Translations under genes and position numbers: made by a program
Assembly: GCF_022788635.1 (NCBI RefSeq)
Contig: NZ_CP076024.1
Coordinates: 806,001 to 870,000 of the forward strand
Reading direction: 5' to 3'
Source: Methylobacter sp. S3L5C
Lineage (GTDB): Bacteria > Pseudomonadota > Gammaproteobacteria > Methylococcales > Methylomonadaceae
DNA length: 64,000 bases
Shown here: positions 19,101 through 26,296 of the stretch, one piece after another
Layout: every line of letters begins with the position of its first letter
Position numbering within the stretch: the first letter of the stretch is position 1
The notes under the pieces: model-generated
The model's input: the letters and a program-made list of their open reading frames with translations, nothing else
What the model was told of the DNA's origin: nothing
Databases searched by the model: none

Positions 19101-19496
19101 GGTGTTTTCCATCATGGCCTTGAAGTGGGTCATCATGGCTTGGTCGTCAGGATTCTGGATCAGGCTTTTGGCATCTTGTAGTAACAGGTCAAGGATAACC
19201 TTGTCGTTGGTGGCATCCGGTTGTTTACGGTAAATGCCTTTGACACAGCGGATATGGCCGTTGGCGTGTCTAAGCCTGATGTTAAACGTATCAGTGGTCT
19301 TATTGCAGTCAGTTGAGAACAGGACATCGGCAATATCTTGGTCGGCTGTATGAATTCGACTTTGCAAAGATACTTTGCCGTTGAGAAAATCAGTAACCGT
19401 GAAGCCAAGCAGGGCATCAATATTATCACCAATAGATAAAACAGTCGGTGGATTAGTCATTGAAATGCGGATGTTAACGTCTATTGGCGTTGGCAT
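15777..19496 (-). CDS. PAS-GAF-PAS-PAS-GGDEF-EAL c-di-GMP protein with fused transposase-type HTH tail
   Basis: A 1239-residue cytoplasmic signalling protein, likely making and/or degrading cyclic di-GMP. Order: two PAS-like regions (about 1-235), a GAF domain (about 250-400, with GCCGEAAFTGKRVIVEN), two PAS domains (about 415-660), a GGDEF domain (about 665-830) with intact RLGGDEF, and an EAL domain (about 845-1105) with GAEALIRW, NVSAKQF, ELTES and the DDFGTGYSSL loop, all apparently competent. No TM segment is seen. The last 111 residues (1129-1239) are unlike the rest: they match an IS3-family OrfA helix-turn-helix, listed separately. The frame runs on from EAL into this piece without a stop. 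Sense ligands are unknown. Confidence 0.92.
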   Translation of the reverse strand: MPTPIDVNIRISMTNPPTVLSIGDNIDALLGFTVTDFLNGKVSLQSRIHTADQDIADVLFSTDCNKTTDTFNIRLRHANGHIRCVKGIYRKQPDATNDKVILDLLLQDAKSLIQNPDDQAMMTHFKAMMENTDDYIYFKDRNHVLTGASQTLATLTDRIEQWSELLGKTDYDLFPEKDADIYYQLEKQVFAGIPVAYEIQKIPNSHDHRGWIDNRKYPIYDDNGKISGLFGIARDVSTRINTERFAQFYGNILEQLAINKPLQIILDAVVLGVEQLYPTLLCSILLLDSDSKHLINGSAPNLPDFYIEVINGLEIGVGVGCCGEAAFTGKRVIVENIATHDNWASWKALAARAGLGSCWSQPILSSSAQILGTFAIYHPHAHIPTEFDITIIEQSASLAGIAIERRQTDAALARSETKFRTLFNTSTDAVFMLNKQGFFNGNDAAIKMFGLTSQEDIALYHPLDLSPLKQPCGTDSKILIKQYLETALKKGSLRFEWMHKRVDNGKNFITEVLLSSMILDGELLLQIAIHDITIRKRAEDELRIAATAFQIQEGMMVTDAKGILLRVNNAFTTITGYLAQEVLGKNPRFLNSGRHDVTFYKHMWNTVNNSGTWSGEIWNRRKSGEVYPEYLTIISVKDNYGEVINYVATLTDITMSKVAAEEIRHLAYYDPLTQLANRRLLTDRVKHTLAFRSDSSGRGAVMFIDLDHFKTINDTLGHNIGDLLLQQVASRLAACVRKSDTLARLGGDEFVVLLENLSEKPLEAAAQAKVIGDKILGALRQPYQLATHEYYCTASIGVTFFNDYEIVCIDELFRQADIAMYKAKDCGRNHLCFFDPDMQRTITANASLTMDLRNAIEQRQFQLYYQVQVDALECPIGAEALIRWHHPERGMVPPHDFIALAEQTGLILPIGQWVLETACAQLKAWEQDESTCKLTLSINVSAKQFLEANFVSQVKNVVQHHSINPAKLKLELTESMLADNLEQIIAVMNTLNAFGIRFSLDDFGTGYSSLQYLKRLPLFQLKIDQSFVRDITFDGNDRALVLTIINMANNLGLEVIAEGVETKEQQDILLNKGCHHFQGYLFGKPVPVKQFEEALKQKCLLGLDTSNCRSLKGRNGLIKQDTSKDSFIMSTEVSMINQTKQKRPNYTIECKQDTTDLVNEKGYKHQQAADNMDISLSAIGRWVKAKQGSRSPSAINKSLLNLTDQGELTQLREEVEQLRMECEILQQSALKGIGTLPLS

Positions 19497-20358
19497 GTTT
19501 ATACTGAATCTTCACTTTTAAAGGTTTATTTCGGAATTACCAGCAAAGCTGATAATTAGGGCAATAAAAAGGCCACCTGTTTAATGTTCGGAAAAGGCAA
19601 AGACCCGATCGGTACATTCAGTATTAAATGAAAATATTTAATTTATACTGTTTTAAAGTAGAACTTATAATGTACTTTTCGCATAAAAACCACTACTTAT
19701 CCGCGATAAATACGTATATTTATGCAATTTGTAAAGTTAAATTATAAAACGAGGTGTACTGTATCATTAATTCAGATTAATCAAAATAAATTCAGTCATA
19801 CACCCCAGATAAACCCGTATAAATTAACTGAAAAATCAGCGGCAAAACTTTATTTTTCAGGATGTTTTTGAGGAAGTCATTAAGTCTACAAAAAATCTTT
19901 TCTTCACATGAAGATTATCGAATTGAAAGGCATAAATGCCATATGCTGGTTGATATTGTCTATCCTTATTGAAGTCTCGATGGCGCAGACGACTCCCATC
20001 GTTTGCCTCAAGGATATTTGAAAAAGATATTCGACATTATCTCATTGGTTTTGAGTATAAAAAGCTGGTCTCGTTGGTTCAATTTTTACCTAAGAGTGTA
20101 GATATTCATTGCAAATATTACACTAACTAAAAGTAACAAAATGTTGTACCGAACCAGTAGATGAACAGGAAATTTGACGTAAGAAACCTTTAAAAATGAA
20201 TCTTCCCGCCAATTTCAAACGGCTCATACCCGCTGGCTTGATAGCGCAGAAATTCCTGATTGTCTCTTGATGGCCTTGAGTTGTGTATCAGTTTCAACTA
20301 AAAATCAATACCCTCGCTAAGGGGGATTATCCCTAATCCCCTTCTACCACCGGCTTAA
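19497..20358. other. 860-base region without an intact gene; possible decayed coding
   Basis: Upstream of the c-di-GMP gene the region is AT-rich. From about 19909 to 20310 several interrupted plus-strand reading frames look protein-like: a 53-codon run (TTG at 19969 to TAA at 20130) reading FEKDIRHYLIGFEYKKLV and a later one (about 20204-20320) reading TAHTRWLDSAEIPDCLLM. They are in different frames with stops between them. I could not name a parent protein. A hairpin near 20318-20343 (AAGGGGGATTA / TAATCCCCTT) may end psd transcription. Confidence 0.35.
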
Positions 20359-21219
20359 TCAAGTCAGTATTTTACCAATCTGCTCGCCTAATTTAACCGC
20401 TTTTTCAGTAGCTAATCCATTATCCCATCGCGCTTTATCTTTGCCAAATAAAACAATAATGGTTGAACCCATATTAAATCGACCCATTTCTTCGCCAATT
20501 TTTAATGTAGGAGCATTCTCCTGATACTGCCAACTTTGTACGGTGCTGATACTCGGTGGCGTAACAACACCATGCCAGACGGTTTCAATACTGGATACAA
20601 ATATGGCCCCGACCAGTACCAAAGCCATCGGACCGGCATCGGTATCAAATATTGCGACGACGCGCTCATTTCTAGTAAATAATCCAGGTACAGAATTTGT
20701 GGTGGCCGTATTGACACTGAATAATCGACCGGGAATATGCACCATTTCTCTTAGCGTACCCGTCAAAGGCATATGCATGCGGTGATAATCTTTAGGTGAA
20801 AGATAAATAGTAGTAAACAAGCCATCATTAAACGGTTCGGCACGTTCAACGCTGCCACCTAACAAGTCGGTCGCCGTATAGCTTTTACCTTTGGCCTGAA
20901 ATATTTTACCACTGGTGATATTGCCAGCTTGACTGACCACGCCATCAGCAGGACTGGCTATGGCATTTTGTTCAAGGGTTAAAGGCCTAACATCGGGATT
21001 AAGTTCACGGGTAAAAAAGTGATTAAAGCTTTTGAAAGCATTGATGTCTTGTTCAATTGCCTCACTCATATTGACTCCGTAATGCCTGATAATCTGCTTG
21101 ATAAACAGATTTTTCCAAACCTTATTTTCGCAATGAGTCAGTTTACTCATCATCCTTGACAAAGCATGATGCGGTAAAATGTATTGGGGTAAGGTGGTTA
21201 ACGCTTCTTTAATAGTCAT
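20359..21219 (-). CDS. psd: Phosphatidylserine decarboxylase proenzyme
   Basis: Psd makes phosphatidylethanolamine from phosphatidylserine at the inner membrane using a pyruvoyl group. The 286-residue proenzyme has FNHFFTRELNPDVRPL, ASPADG, LSPKDYHRMHMPLTG, and the self-cleavage site FNMGSTIIVLFGKD near the end, where cleavage before the Ser yields the pyruvoyl chain. It is a single gene upstream of the c-di-GMP region and downstream of queF. Confidence 0.97.
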   Translation of the reverse strand: MTIKEALTTLPQYILPHHALSRMMSKLTHCENKVWKNLFIKQIIRHYGVNMSEAIEQDINAFKSFNHFFTRELNPDVRPLTLEQNAIASPADGVVSQAGNITSGKIFQAKGKSYTATDLLGGSVERAEPFNDGLFTTIYLSPKDYHRMHMPLTGTLREMVHIPGRLFSVNTATTNSVPGLFTRNERVVAIFDTDAGPMALVLVGAIFVSSIETVWHGVVTPPSISTVQSWQYQENAPTLKIGEEMGRFNMGSTIIVLFGKDKARWDNGLATEKAVKLGEQIGKILT

Positions 21220-21278
21220 GAATAGAAAATTGCTTGTAAGTCGGGTTGGCAGCGTAAATCGACAACTGTAGCCAGATG

Positions 21279-21309
21279 TCGGGTTGCGCTATCGCTAACC
21301 CGATCTACA
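21279..21309. repeat. Dispersed REP-like repeat, copy 1
   Basis: A 31-base unit TCGGGTTGCGCTATCG...AACCCGATCTACA whose ends GGGTTg and AACCC are inverted. A near-identical copy is at 39052-39082. It lies between psd and queF. Short intergenic hairpins of the form GGGTTGCGNTATCGC-AACCC are commonly dispersed in proteobacterial genomes. Confidence 0.6.
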
Positions 21310-21413
21310 CAGCTACCTCCTGCATAATCCACATGAATGTGGGGGTTGCAGGAGCAAATATCTATCAATACAGTCGTAACCCGAATCTGGCTTAAAAAGG
21401 AAAGAAAGAATAC

Positions 21414-21812
21414 TTAAGGTAAATTAACCAATTCCGGGGCTTCCCAGTCACTGTTTCTGTGCTCGACAACAACAGAAGTATAAATGCCGCCACGTACGTT
21501 AAATTCAGCACGAATACGCATAAAATTAGGCGCGATCGCCTTAACGATATCGTTCAGAATCTCATTGGTAACTGCTTCATGGAATGCGCCTTGATCACGA
21601 AATGACCACATGTATAGCTTAAGTCCTTTTAACTCTACACAAAGTGCCGCAGGTACATATTCAATTTGGATGGTTGCGAAATCGGGCTGACCAGTCTTTG
21701 GACAAAGACAAGTGAATTCTGGAATATCAATGCGTATTGTATAATCGCGGCCAGGTTGGGGATTATCGAAAGTTTCCAGGTTTTTAGTAGGTTGTGTAGT
21801 CATTGTAATCAT
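21414..21812 (-). CDS. queF: NADPH-dependent 7-cyano-7-deazaguanine reductase
   Basis: QueF reduces preQ0 to preQ1 in queuosine biosynthesis. At 132 residues it is the unimodular type. It has [22 protein letters not shown] with the covalent-thioimide Cys and Asp, followed by [26 protein letters not shown] with the substrate Glu/His. The end [10 protein letters not shown] is less conserved. An ATG three codons in is an alternative start. Confidence 0.95.
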   Translation of the reverse strand: MITMTTQPTKNLETFDNPQPGRDYTIRIDIPEFTCLCPKTGQPDFATIQIEYVPAALCVELKGLKLYMWSFRDQGAFHEAVTNEILNDIVKAIAPNFMRIRAEFNVRGGIYTSVVVEHRNSDWEAPELVNLP

Positions 21813-21849
21813 TGGCTATATTAAGGTAATTATCAAAATTCTGGTTATA

Positions 21850-21890
21850 GAAAAGGCTTTAGCAGCGACTATCGCAACTAAAGCCTTTCT
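21850..21890 (-). terminator. Terminator of the response-regulator gene
   Basis: An 11-base perfect stem (AAAGGCTTTAG / CTAAAGCCTTT, 21852-21862 and 21878-21888) is followed on the minus strand by TTTTCTAT. It lies about 95 bases after the regulator stop, upstream of queF. Confidence 0.8.
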
Positions 21891-21981
21891 TACAAGATTA
21901 ACATATTGCCAGGGTCTGAGTAATTACAGGTTAGATAAGCGGCTATCTTACCAGTTTTAATAGCGTAATTAACAATCGTTG

Positions 21982-22626
21982 CTAAATAAAAGCGGCATCA
22001 ATGTGACCAAATTTAATAGCCAACCGGGTTAATTGAACGTCATTTTTTATGTTAAGTTTATCGTAAAGACGATAGCGATAAGTATTGACTGTTTTATCGC
22101 TCAATATCAACATTTTAGACATTTCTTTAATAGATTTGCCCTGAAGAATTAAAGTTACCACTTCAGACTCCCTACGGGAAAGTTTTGAAAATGGTGAATC
22201 ATGATAGTCAGATAAATCTTCATTAACCAAATTACTGCCAGTATTTACATTCAAATTGTACCCTCCTGTCATTACCCCATGAATAGCATTAATGATCTCG
22301 TCAACCGGCGATTCTTTAGAAATAAAACCCATAACACCCAGTTTAAATAATTCAGGAGGAACAGGACTGGCATCGCTTACCGATAAGGTAATAACTTTTA
22401 CTTCAGGGTTATCTTGCAAAATTCTGCGACAGGCTTCTATACTGCCGATACCGGGCAAATTGGCAGCCATCAACAGAACATCTACTGATAACGTAGTCAT
22501 TGCATCAATCGCTTCTTCACCAGAAGATGCCACTCCTACTACGTTAATATCCGGGGTAGAGTTTAGCAATGCCTCAATACCGGCACGGATAATTTCATTA
22601 TCATCAACAAGCAGGACACTTATCAT
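21982..22626 (-). CDS. NarL/LuxR-type response regulator lacking the phosphoacceptor Asp
   Basis: A 214-residue regulator: receiver domain (1-120) and LuxR HTH (about 145-205, with LSRRESEVVTLILQGKSIKEMSKML and DKTVNTYRYRLYDKL). The acidic pair D8-D9 and the lysine in FISKESP are kept, but the position-54 aspartate, which in UvrY/GacA-like proteins is VVLMD, is alanine here (DVLLMAANLPGIG, codon 22465-22467 GCT). It should therefore not be phosphorylated in the usual way. The nearest relatives by shape are GacA/UvrY. No kinase is adjacent. Targets are unknown. It is followed by its own terminator. Confidence 0.9.
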   Translation of the reverse strand: MISVLLVDDNEIIRAGIEALLNSTPDINVVGVASSGEEAIDAMTTLSVDVLLMAANLPGIGSIEACRRILQDNPEVKVITLSVSDASPVPPELFKLGVMGFISKESPVDEIINAIHGVMTGGYNLNVNTGSNLVNEDLSDYHDSPFSKLSRRESEVVTLILQGKSIKEMSKMLILSDKTVNTYRYRLYDKLNIKNDVQLTRLAIKFGHIDAAFI

Positions 22627-22811
22627 AATTATCTGTTTATTAATTAGTTAGTTATAAAATAATGTATTAAGCATAAAACATTGTTGTGGTATCTATTTTG
22701 GCAACAATATCAATATACAATTTGGGTCATTAATGTTGATAGAATCATGTCATTTTTTAGCTCCTGTGCCTGCTTGCGATAGGCATAATCTTTTTTTGTT
22801 ATCTACAATGC

Positions 22812-23576
22812 CTATCCCGAAGGTTCATTAAGAAATTTTCGATAATTAATGGAAACCTTCAAGCCTGCAAAACGGCCACTCATTCGAACAAGATCTTGCG
22901 TCTTTTTGTCGAAGGTAAGCTTTACCTCACTTAATGCACGATCCTCATAGCCTTTCTCTATCTGATGCGTTTCTAATAGAAAATGGTATATATATACTTC
23001 TATTTCGCCCTCATCCGTGATTTCCATTGGCTCACCTAATTGGGCAAGCACCGCTGGCTTCTTGGGCAAATCTTCAGTGATTTTGTCTATCAGCTGACTA
23101 TTGGCTCGTAATTGTTGTTTTTCTGTATCAATTTCGGCACCGCCAATTGAACGCAAAGAAACTTCCAAAAATTTTGCAGGGGCAATTTGTAAAAATAACG
23201 ATGAAAACGACCAGCCGATTATCTTTTCTTCTTTATTAAAATTTAAATCAAAATAAAACTTTACCTCTGGAGTAATTATTTTATTGTTGGCATCAACCTT
23301 ACGAAACCAGTATCGCCAACGCCTGCCTTCCAAACTAGGATCGTCTTCACTGGCATACAGCCTGGATAAAGAAACAAAATCTTTGCTATAAAGAATTGGA
23401 TCTTTAAATTGCAGGGTAAACTCGTCAGTAGTAACAATAGTAAAATGACGATCAAATTCATCCATCTGCAAATAGGTCTGGTAAGCTCTTATCCAGTAAA
23501 TACAACCAGATAAAGAACACGCCATCACCAGCAAACAGAGGATGCGGAAAAAGTGCTTAATTGTTGCTGTTTTCAT
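22812..23576 (-). CDS. Predicted lipoprotein, unknown function
   Basis: A 254-residue protein with a signal peptide and lipobox (LVMACSLSGC, Cys about residue 25), so probably membrane-anchored. The body contains charged strands such as FDRHFTIVTTDEFTLQFKDP and WRYWFRKV and ends RKFLNEPSG. I do not recognise a family with confidence. It lies 185 bases upstream of the response regulator on the same strand but with an AT-rich gap, so shared transcription is uncertain. Confidence 0.75.
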   Translation of the reverse strand: MKTATIKHFFRILCLLVMACSLSGCIYWIRAYQTYLQMDEFDRHFTIVTTDEFTLQFKDPILYSKDFVSLSRLYASEDDPSLEGRRWRYWFRKVDANNKIITPEVKFYFDLNFNKEEKIIGWSFSSLFLQIAPAKFLEVSLRSIGGAEIDTEKQQLRANSQLIDKITEDLPKKPAVLAQLGEPMEITDEGEIEVYIYHFLLETHQIEKGYEDRALSEVKLTFDKKTQDLVRMSGRFAGLKVSINYRKFLNEPSG

Positions 23577-23816
23577 CCTGTGCCTTAGCTATTATTAATT
23601 TTGGAAACAGTGATATTTCCAAATAAGAGCTATCCATTTTACATCCTCACATAATATTTATTTACCTACTATGCTTTTTCTGCCTAACAATTATTAATTT
23701 AATAATTAATTAATCTAACTGCAGGATAGAGAAAAAAATTCATTCATACAATCAGTATAAATACCTATAGGGAACAATTAATTTATATAAATCCTGCTTG
23801 ATGGGTAAATTCCTGA

Positions 23817-24050
23817 TCATTTTTTAATGCTTATTACTGATACTTCCAGACTTAAATCACCAGCAGCAAGCTGGTTAAAGGTAGTTTGTACTGTTTTGGA
23901 TTGATGCAGCGATGTTACTAAACATCCTGAATTATTAACGGCTGTTACATGGTGATTATTCCGTTTGCCGGGCCGAACAAAGAAAAGTATCTCGCCTTCT
24001 GGCGACAGAATCCGATCAACGAAGCCCGTCGCGATAACAAGAATAATCAT
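23817..24050 (-). CDS. Short hypothetical ORF, doubtful
   Basis: A 77-residue frame starting 20 bases after the glycosyltransferase stop. The sequence (FFVRPGKRNNHHVTAVNNSG, SLHQSKTVQTTFNQLAAGDLS) has a protein-like composition, but no good ribosome site precedes it and no family is recognised. It may be the remnant of a longer gene. The 240 bases between it and the lipoprotein hold nothing I can name. Confidence 0.3.
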   Translation of the reverse strand: MIILVIATGFVDRILSPEGEILFFVRPGKRNNHHVTAVNNSGCLVTSLHQSKTVQTTFNQLAAGDLSLEVSVISIKK

Positions 24051-24070
24051 TATCTACGTGGCATCAGCTG

Positions 24071-24727
24071 TTAACCCCTATTTATTACACAGTTGCTTGA
24101 CCTTTTAAGTGCCCGATACCTTGCCAAATCTTCCGGCGTATCCACATCCCACTGCAGCTTAAGCAGATGACAACCAATATTATTTTTCTCGATTCGGGTA
24201 TAGGTGTGTTCAAGCACTAACGCAGTTCCCCATGGCATATGGTTAAAGAGTTCATGATGTGGCTGATTAAGGCCGATCAGTACATAACCACCATCTTCTG
24301 CCGGCCCCAATACACAACACTGAGGCTGATTTAAGGCGATTAATGCTTCTTCCAGAGCCTGCTCCGTCAATGAAGGACAATCGCAGCCAATGAGCAATGC
24401 ACGCGAGTAGTTGTCAAGCGCAAGACAGAAAGCGTTATGCATCCGCTCGCCTAAATCAGGCCCTTGTTGTTGCTGAAGCATGACCGGATAGGCTTGTGCT
24501 AAGGCAGTAAAAAAAGCATGGTCAGTTGATGGCGTACACCAAAGTTGAACAGGACATAAATTATTCCGTGTCACCCATTGCAGCGTCCTTTCAGTTAATT
24601 CAATATGCACCTGCCTGGCCTGTTCAGGAGTTACTTGAGTCAATAAACGGGTCTTAACCTGACCGGCAATGGGTGCTTTACAGAAAACCATCAAAACGGC
24701 GTCAGGGTATTGATAAGTCATCTTCAA
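24071..24727 (-). CDS. TIGR04282-type glycosyltransferase (DUF2064)
   Basis: A 218-residue nucleotide-sugar-transferase-like protein. It has VMVFCKAPIAGQVKTRL at the start (nucleotide binding), LIGCDCPSLTE and the GPAEDGGYVLIG motif, all typical of the TIGR04282 family annotated as arsenosugar biosynthesis glycosyltransferase. The function of most members is not proven. Its start overlaps the upstream gene by four bases (ATGA), and it forms the 3' end of the minus-strand group from the SNF2 gene. Confidence 0.9.
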   Translation of the reverse strand: MKMTYQYPDAVLMVFCKAPIAGQVKTRLLTQVTPEQARQVHIELTERTLQWVTRNNLCPVQLWCTPSTDHAFFTALAQAYPVMLQQQQGPDLGERMHNAFCLALDNYSRALLIGCDCPSLTEQALEEALIALNQPQCCVLGPAEDGGYVLIGLNQPHHELFNHMPWGTALVLEHTYTRIEKNNIGCHLLKLQWDVDTPEDLARYRALKRSSNCVINRG

Positions 24728-25512
24728 CGCCGCCGCTTTTTAAAAGGCAGCAGTAATAGCGCCATAAGGCCTAATTCACGTTGCTCGCGTAAAGCATCCA
24801 AACCAATAGCCATGGTTGTTTGAGGCTGTTTGGGTTTGGCCACATAGGTCTTACAAAGCTTGTCCCAGCAGGACAGGGAAAAACCGTAATTACTATCAAT
24901 TTCTATCGGCAAGGTTGAATGATGAATCCGGTGCATATCCGGCGTAACAATCAACCAGCGTAATTTGCTATCAATCCCCAAAGGAATATTGATATTGCTA
25001 TGATTAAAGGTTGCCGCGCCATTGAGAATAATTTCAAAAAGGATAACTGCCCAAGGATTTGCACCTATCAAATAAATACACAGTACTTTGTAAATCATCG
25101 AAATCATGATTTCCAGCGGGTGAAAGCGTAGCGCTGTGGTCGCATCAAATTCCAAATCGGTATGATGCACTTGATGTAACCGCCACAGCGGCGACCATTT
25201 GTGCGAAACAACATGTTGGCCGTAAACAGCAAAATCAAGAAATAATAAAGTAATAATAATTGATAGCCATTCAGGAGCTGCCAGCCAATGTAAAATCCCC
25301 CAGTTATTGTCTGCTGCGGCAACAGCACTCAAATAAGCAATGCTGCCAACTGTTAAGCGCATAACCAGGATATTAAAAACAGCTAGCCCCAAATTAACCG
25401 GCCAGCGTTGTTTACGGCTAATAGCTTGCACTCTTCTCGGACTGAAATATTCCCAGCCAATCATGATGAAAAAAATGCCTAACGAGGAGGTTAGCCGAAT
25501 GATGGTTTCCAT
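24724..25512 (-). CDS. Sterol-desaturase / fatty acid hydroxylase superfamily membrane enzyme
   Basis: A 262-residue integral membrane di-iron oxygenase homologue with several TM helices. The histidine boxes are HVVSH, HQVHH (in LWRLHQVHHTDLEFD) and HRIHH (VTPDMHRIHHSTLP), as in the superfamily. Substrates of bacterial members vary (lipids, carotenoids, sterols). It is placed between the two arsenosugar-type glycosyltransferases, overlapping the downstream one by four bases, so a shared pathway modifying a lipid or glycolipid is possible; this is inference. Confidence 0.9.
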   Translation of the reverse strand: METIIRLTSSLGIFFIMIGWEYFSPRRVQAISRKQRWPVNLGLAVFNILVMRLTVGSIAYLSAVAAADNNWGILHWLAAPEWLSIIITLLFLDFAVYGQHVVSHKWSPLWRLHQVHHTDLEFDATTALRFHPLEIMISMIYKVLCIYLIGANPWAVILFEIILNGAATFNHSNINIPLGIDSKLRWLIVTPDMHRIHHSTLPIEIDSNYGFSLSCWDKLCKTYVAKPKQPQTTMAIGLDALREQRELGLMALLLLPFKKRRR

Positions 25513-25558
25513 AGGAAATCCTCTGAGGAAAATTTAAGATGTGTCTGATGTGGTAGTT

Positions 25559-26293
25559 TTAGTCACCCTTAGGCAAATAAATACGCTTCCACAAAGCACT
25601 TAATTTATATCGGGTAAATATGCTGTTCGCATAAAGAAAAGCCAATATTCTGGGGTCTGCTCCAAAAAAATAACGCAAGCGTAAACTCCACATCAACAGT
25701 ATGGTTCTGTATATACCGTTATGCTCCCAACGCCTACCGGAACTGATAACTTTATTTTTCAGGCAAACAGGCCTGCCGATTTTTTTTAGTGCCTTACAAA
25801 GAGCAATATCTTCCATTAAGCTAATTTCAGGGTACTGCCCCACTGCCTGAAACACCAGACGTGTAACAAAAATCACTTGATCCCCAGTTGCAATACCGGT
25901 TAATCGCGAACGCCAGTTCATCATTTGTGCGATAACTTTTAACATGAACGGGTTACCGCTTAACTGAATATCAAAATGCCCCCATTGGCGGATGCTGCTA
26001 ATTTTTTGCTGAATCAGTTGCAAGGCATTTTCAGGCAAGCAGGTATCGGCATGCAGAAATATCAGTATCTCCCCCGTTGCATAACTGGCACCGTTATTCA
26101 TTTGTTTGGCCCGGCCTTTTGCGGATATCATCACTTTATCGGCTAACGGCAAGGCAAGACTCTGGGTATTATCGTCACTATCGCCATCAGCAATGATAAT
26201 CTCACAGTCATTTCTTAACGGTTGCAATGCCAATAAACAGGACTTAATACTTTTCTCTTCATTCAGGGTTGGAATAATAATAGAAAATTTCAT
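25559..26293 (-). CDS. TIGR04283-type family 2 glycosyltransferase
   Basis: A 244-residue GT-A protein. The N-terminus is FSIIIPTLNEEKSIKSCL, followed by the DGDSDD acidic motif, KGRAKQMNNGA, the HADTCLP metal-ligand region and SLMEDIALCKALKKIGR. This is the pattern of TIGR04283, which pairs with TIGR04282. It starts three bases after the SNF2 gene stop, so it is in the same operon. Confidence 0.92.
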   Translation of the reverse strand: MKFSIIIPTLNEEKSIKSCLLALQPLRNDCEIIIADGDSDDNTQSLALPLADKVMISAKGRAKQMNNGASYATGEILIFLHADTCLPENALQLIQQKISSIRQWGHFDIQLSGNPFMLKVIAQMMNWRSRLTGIATGDQVIFVTRLVFQAVGQYPEISLMEDIALCKALKKIGRPVCLKNKVISSGRRWEHNGIYRTILLMWSLRLRYFFGADPRILAFLYANSIFTRYKLSALWKRIYLPKGD

Positions 26294-26296
26294 TAC

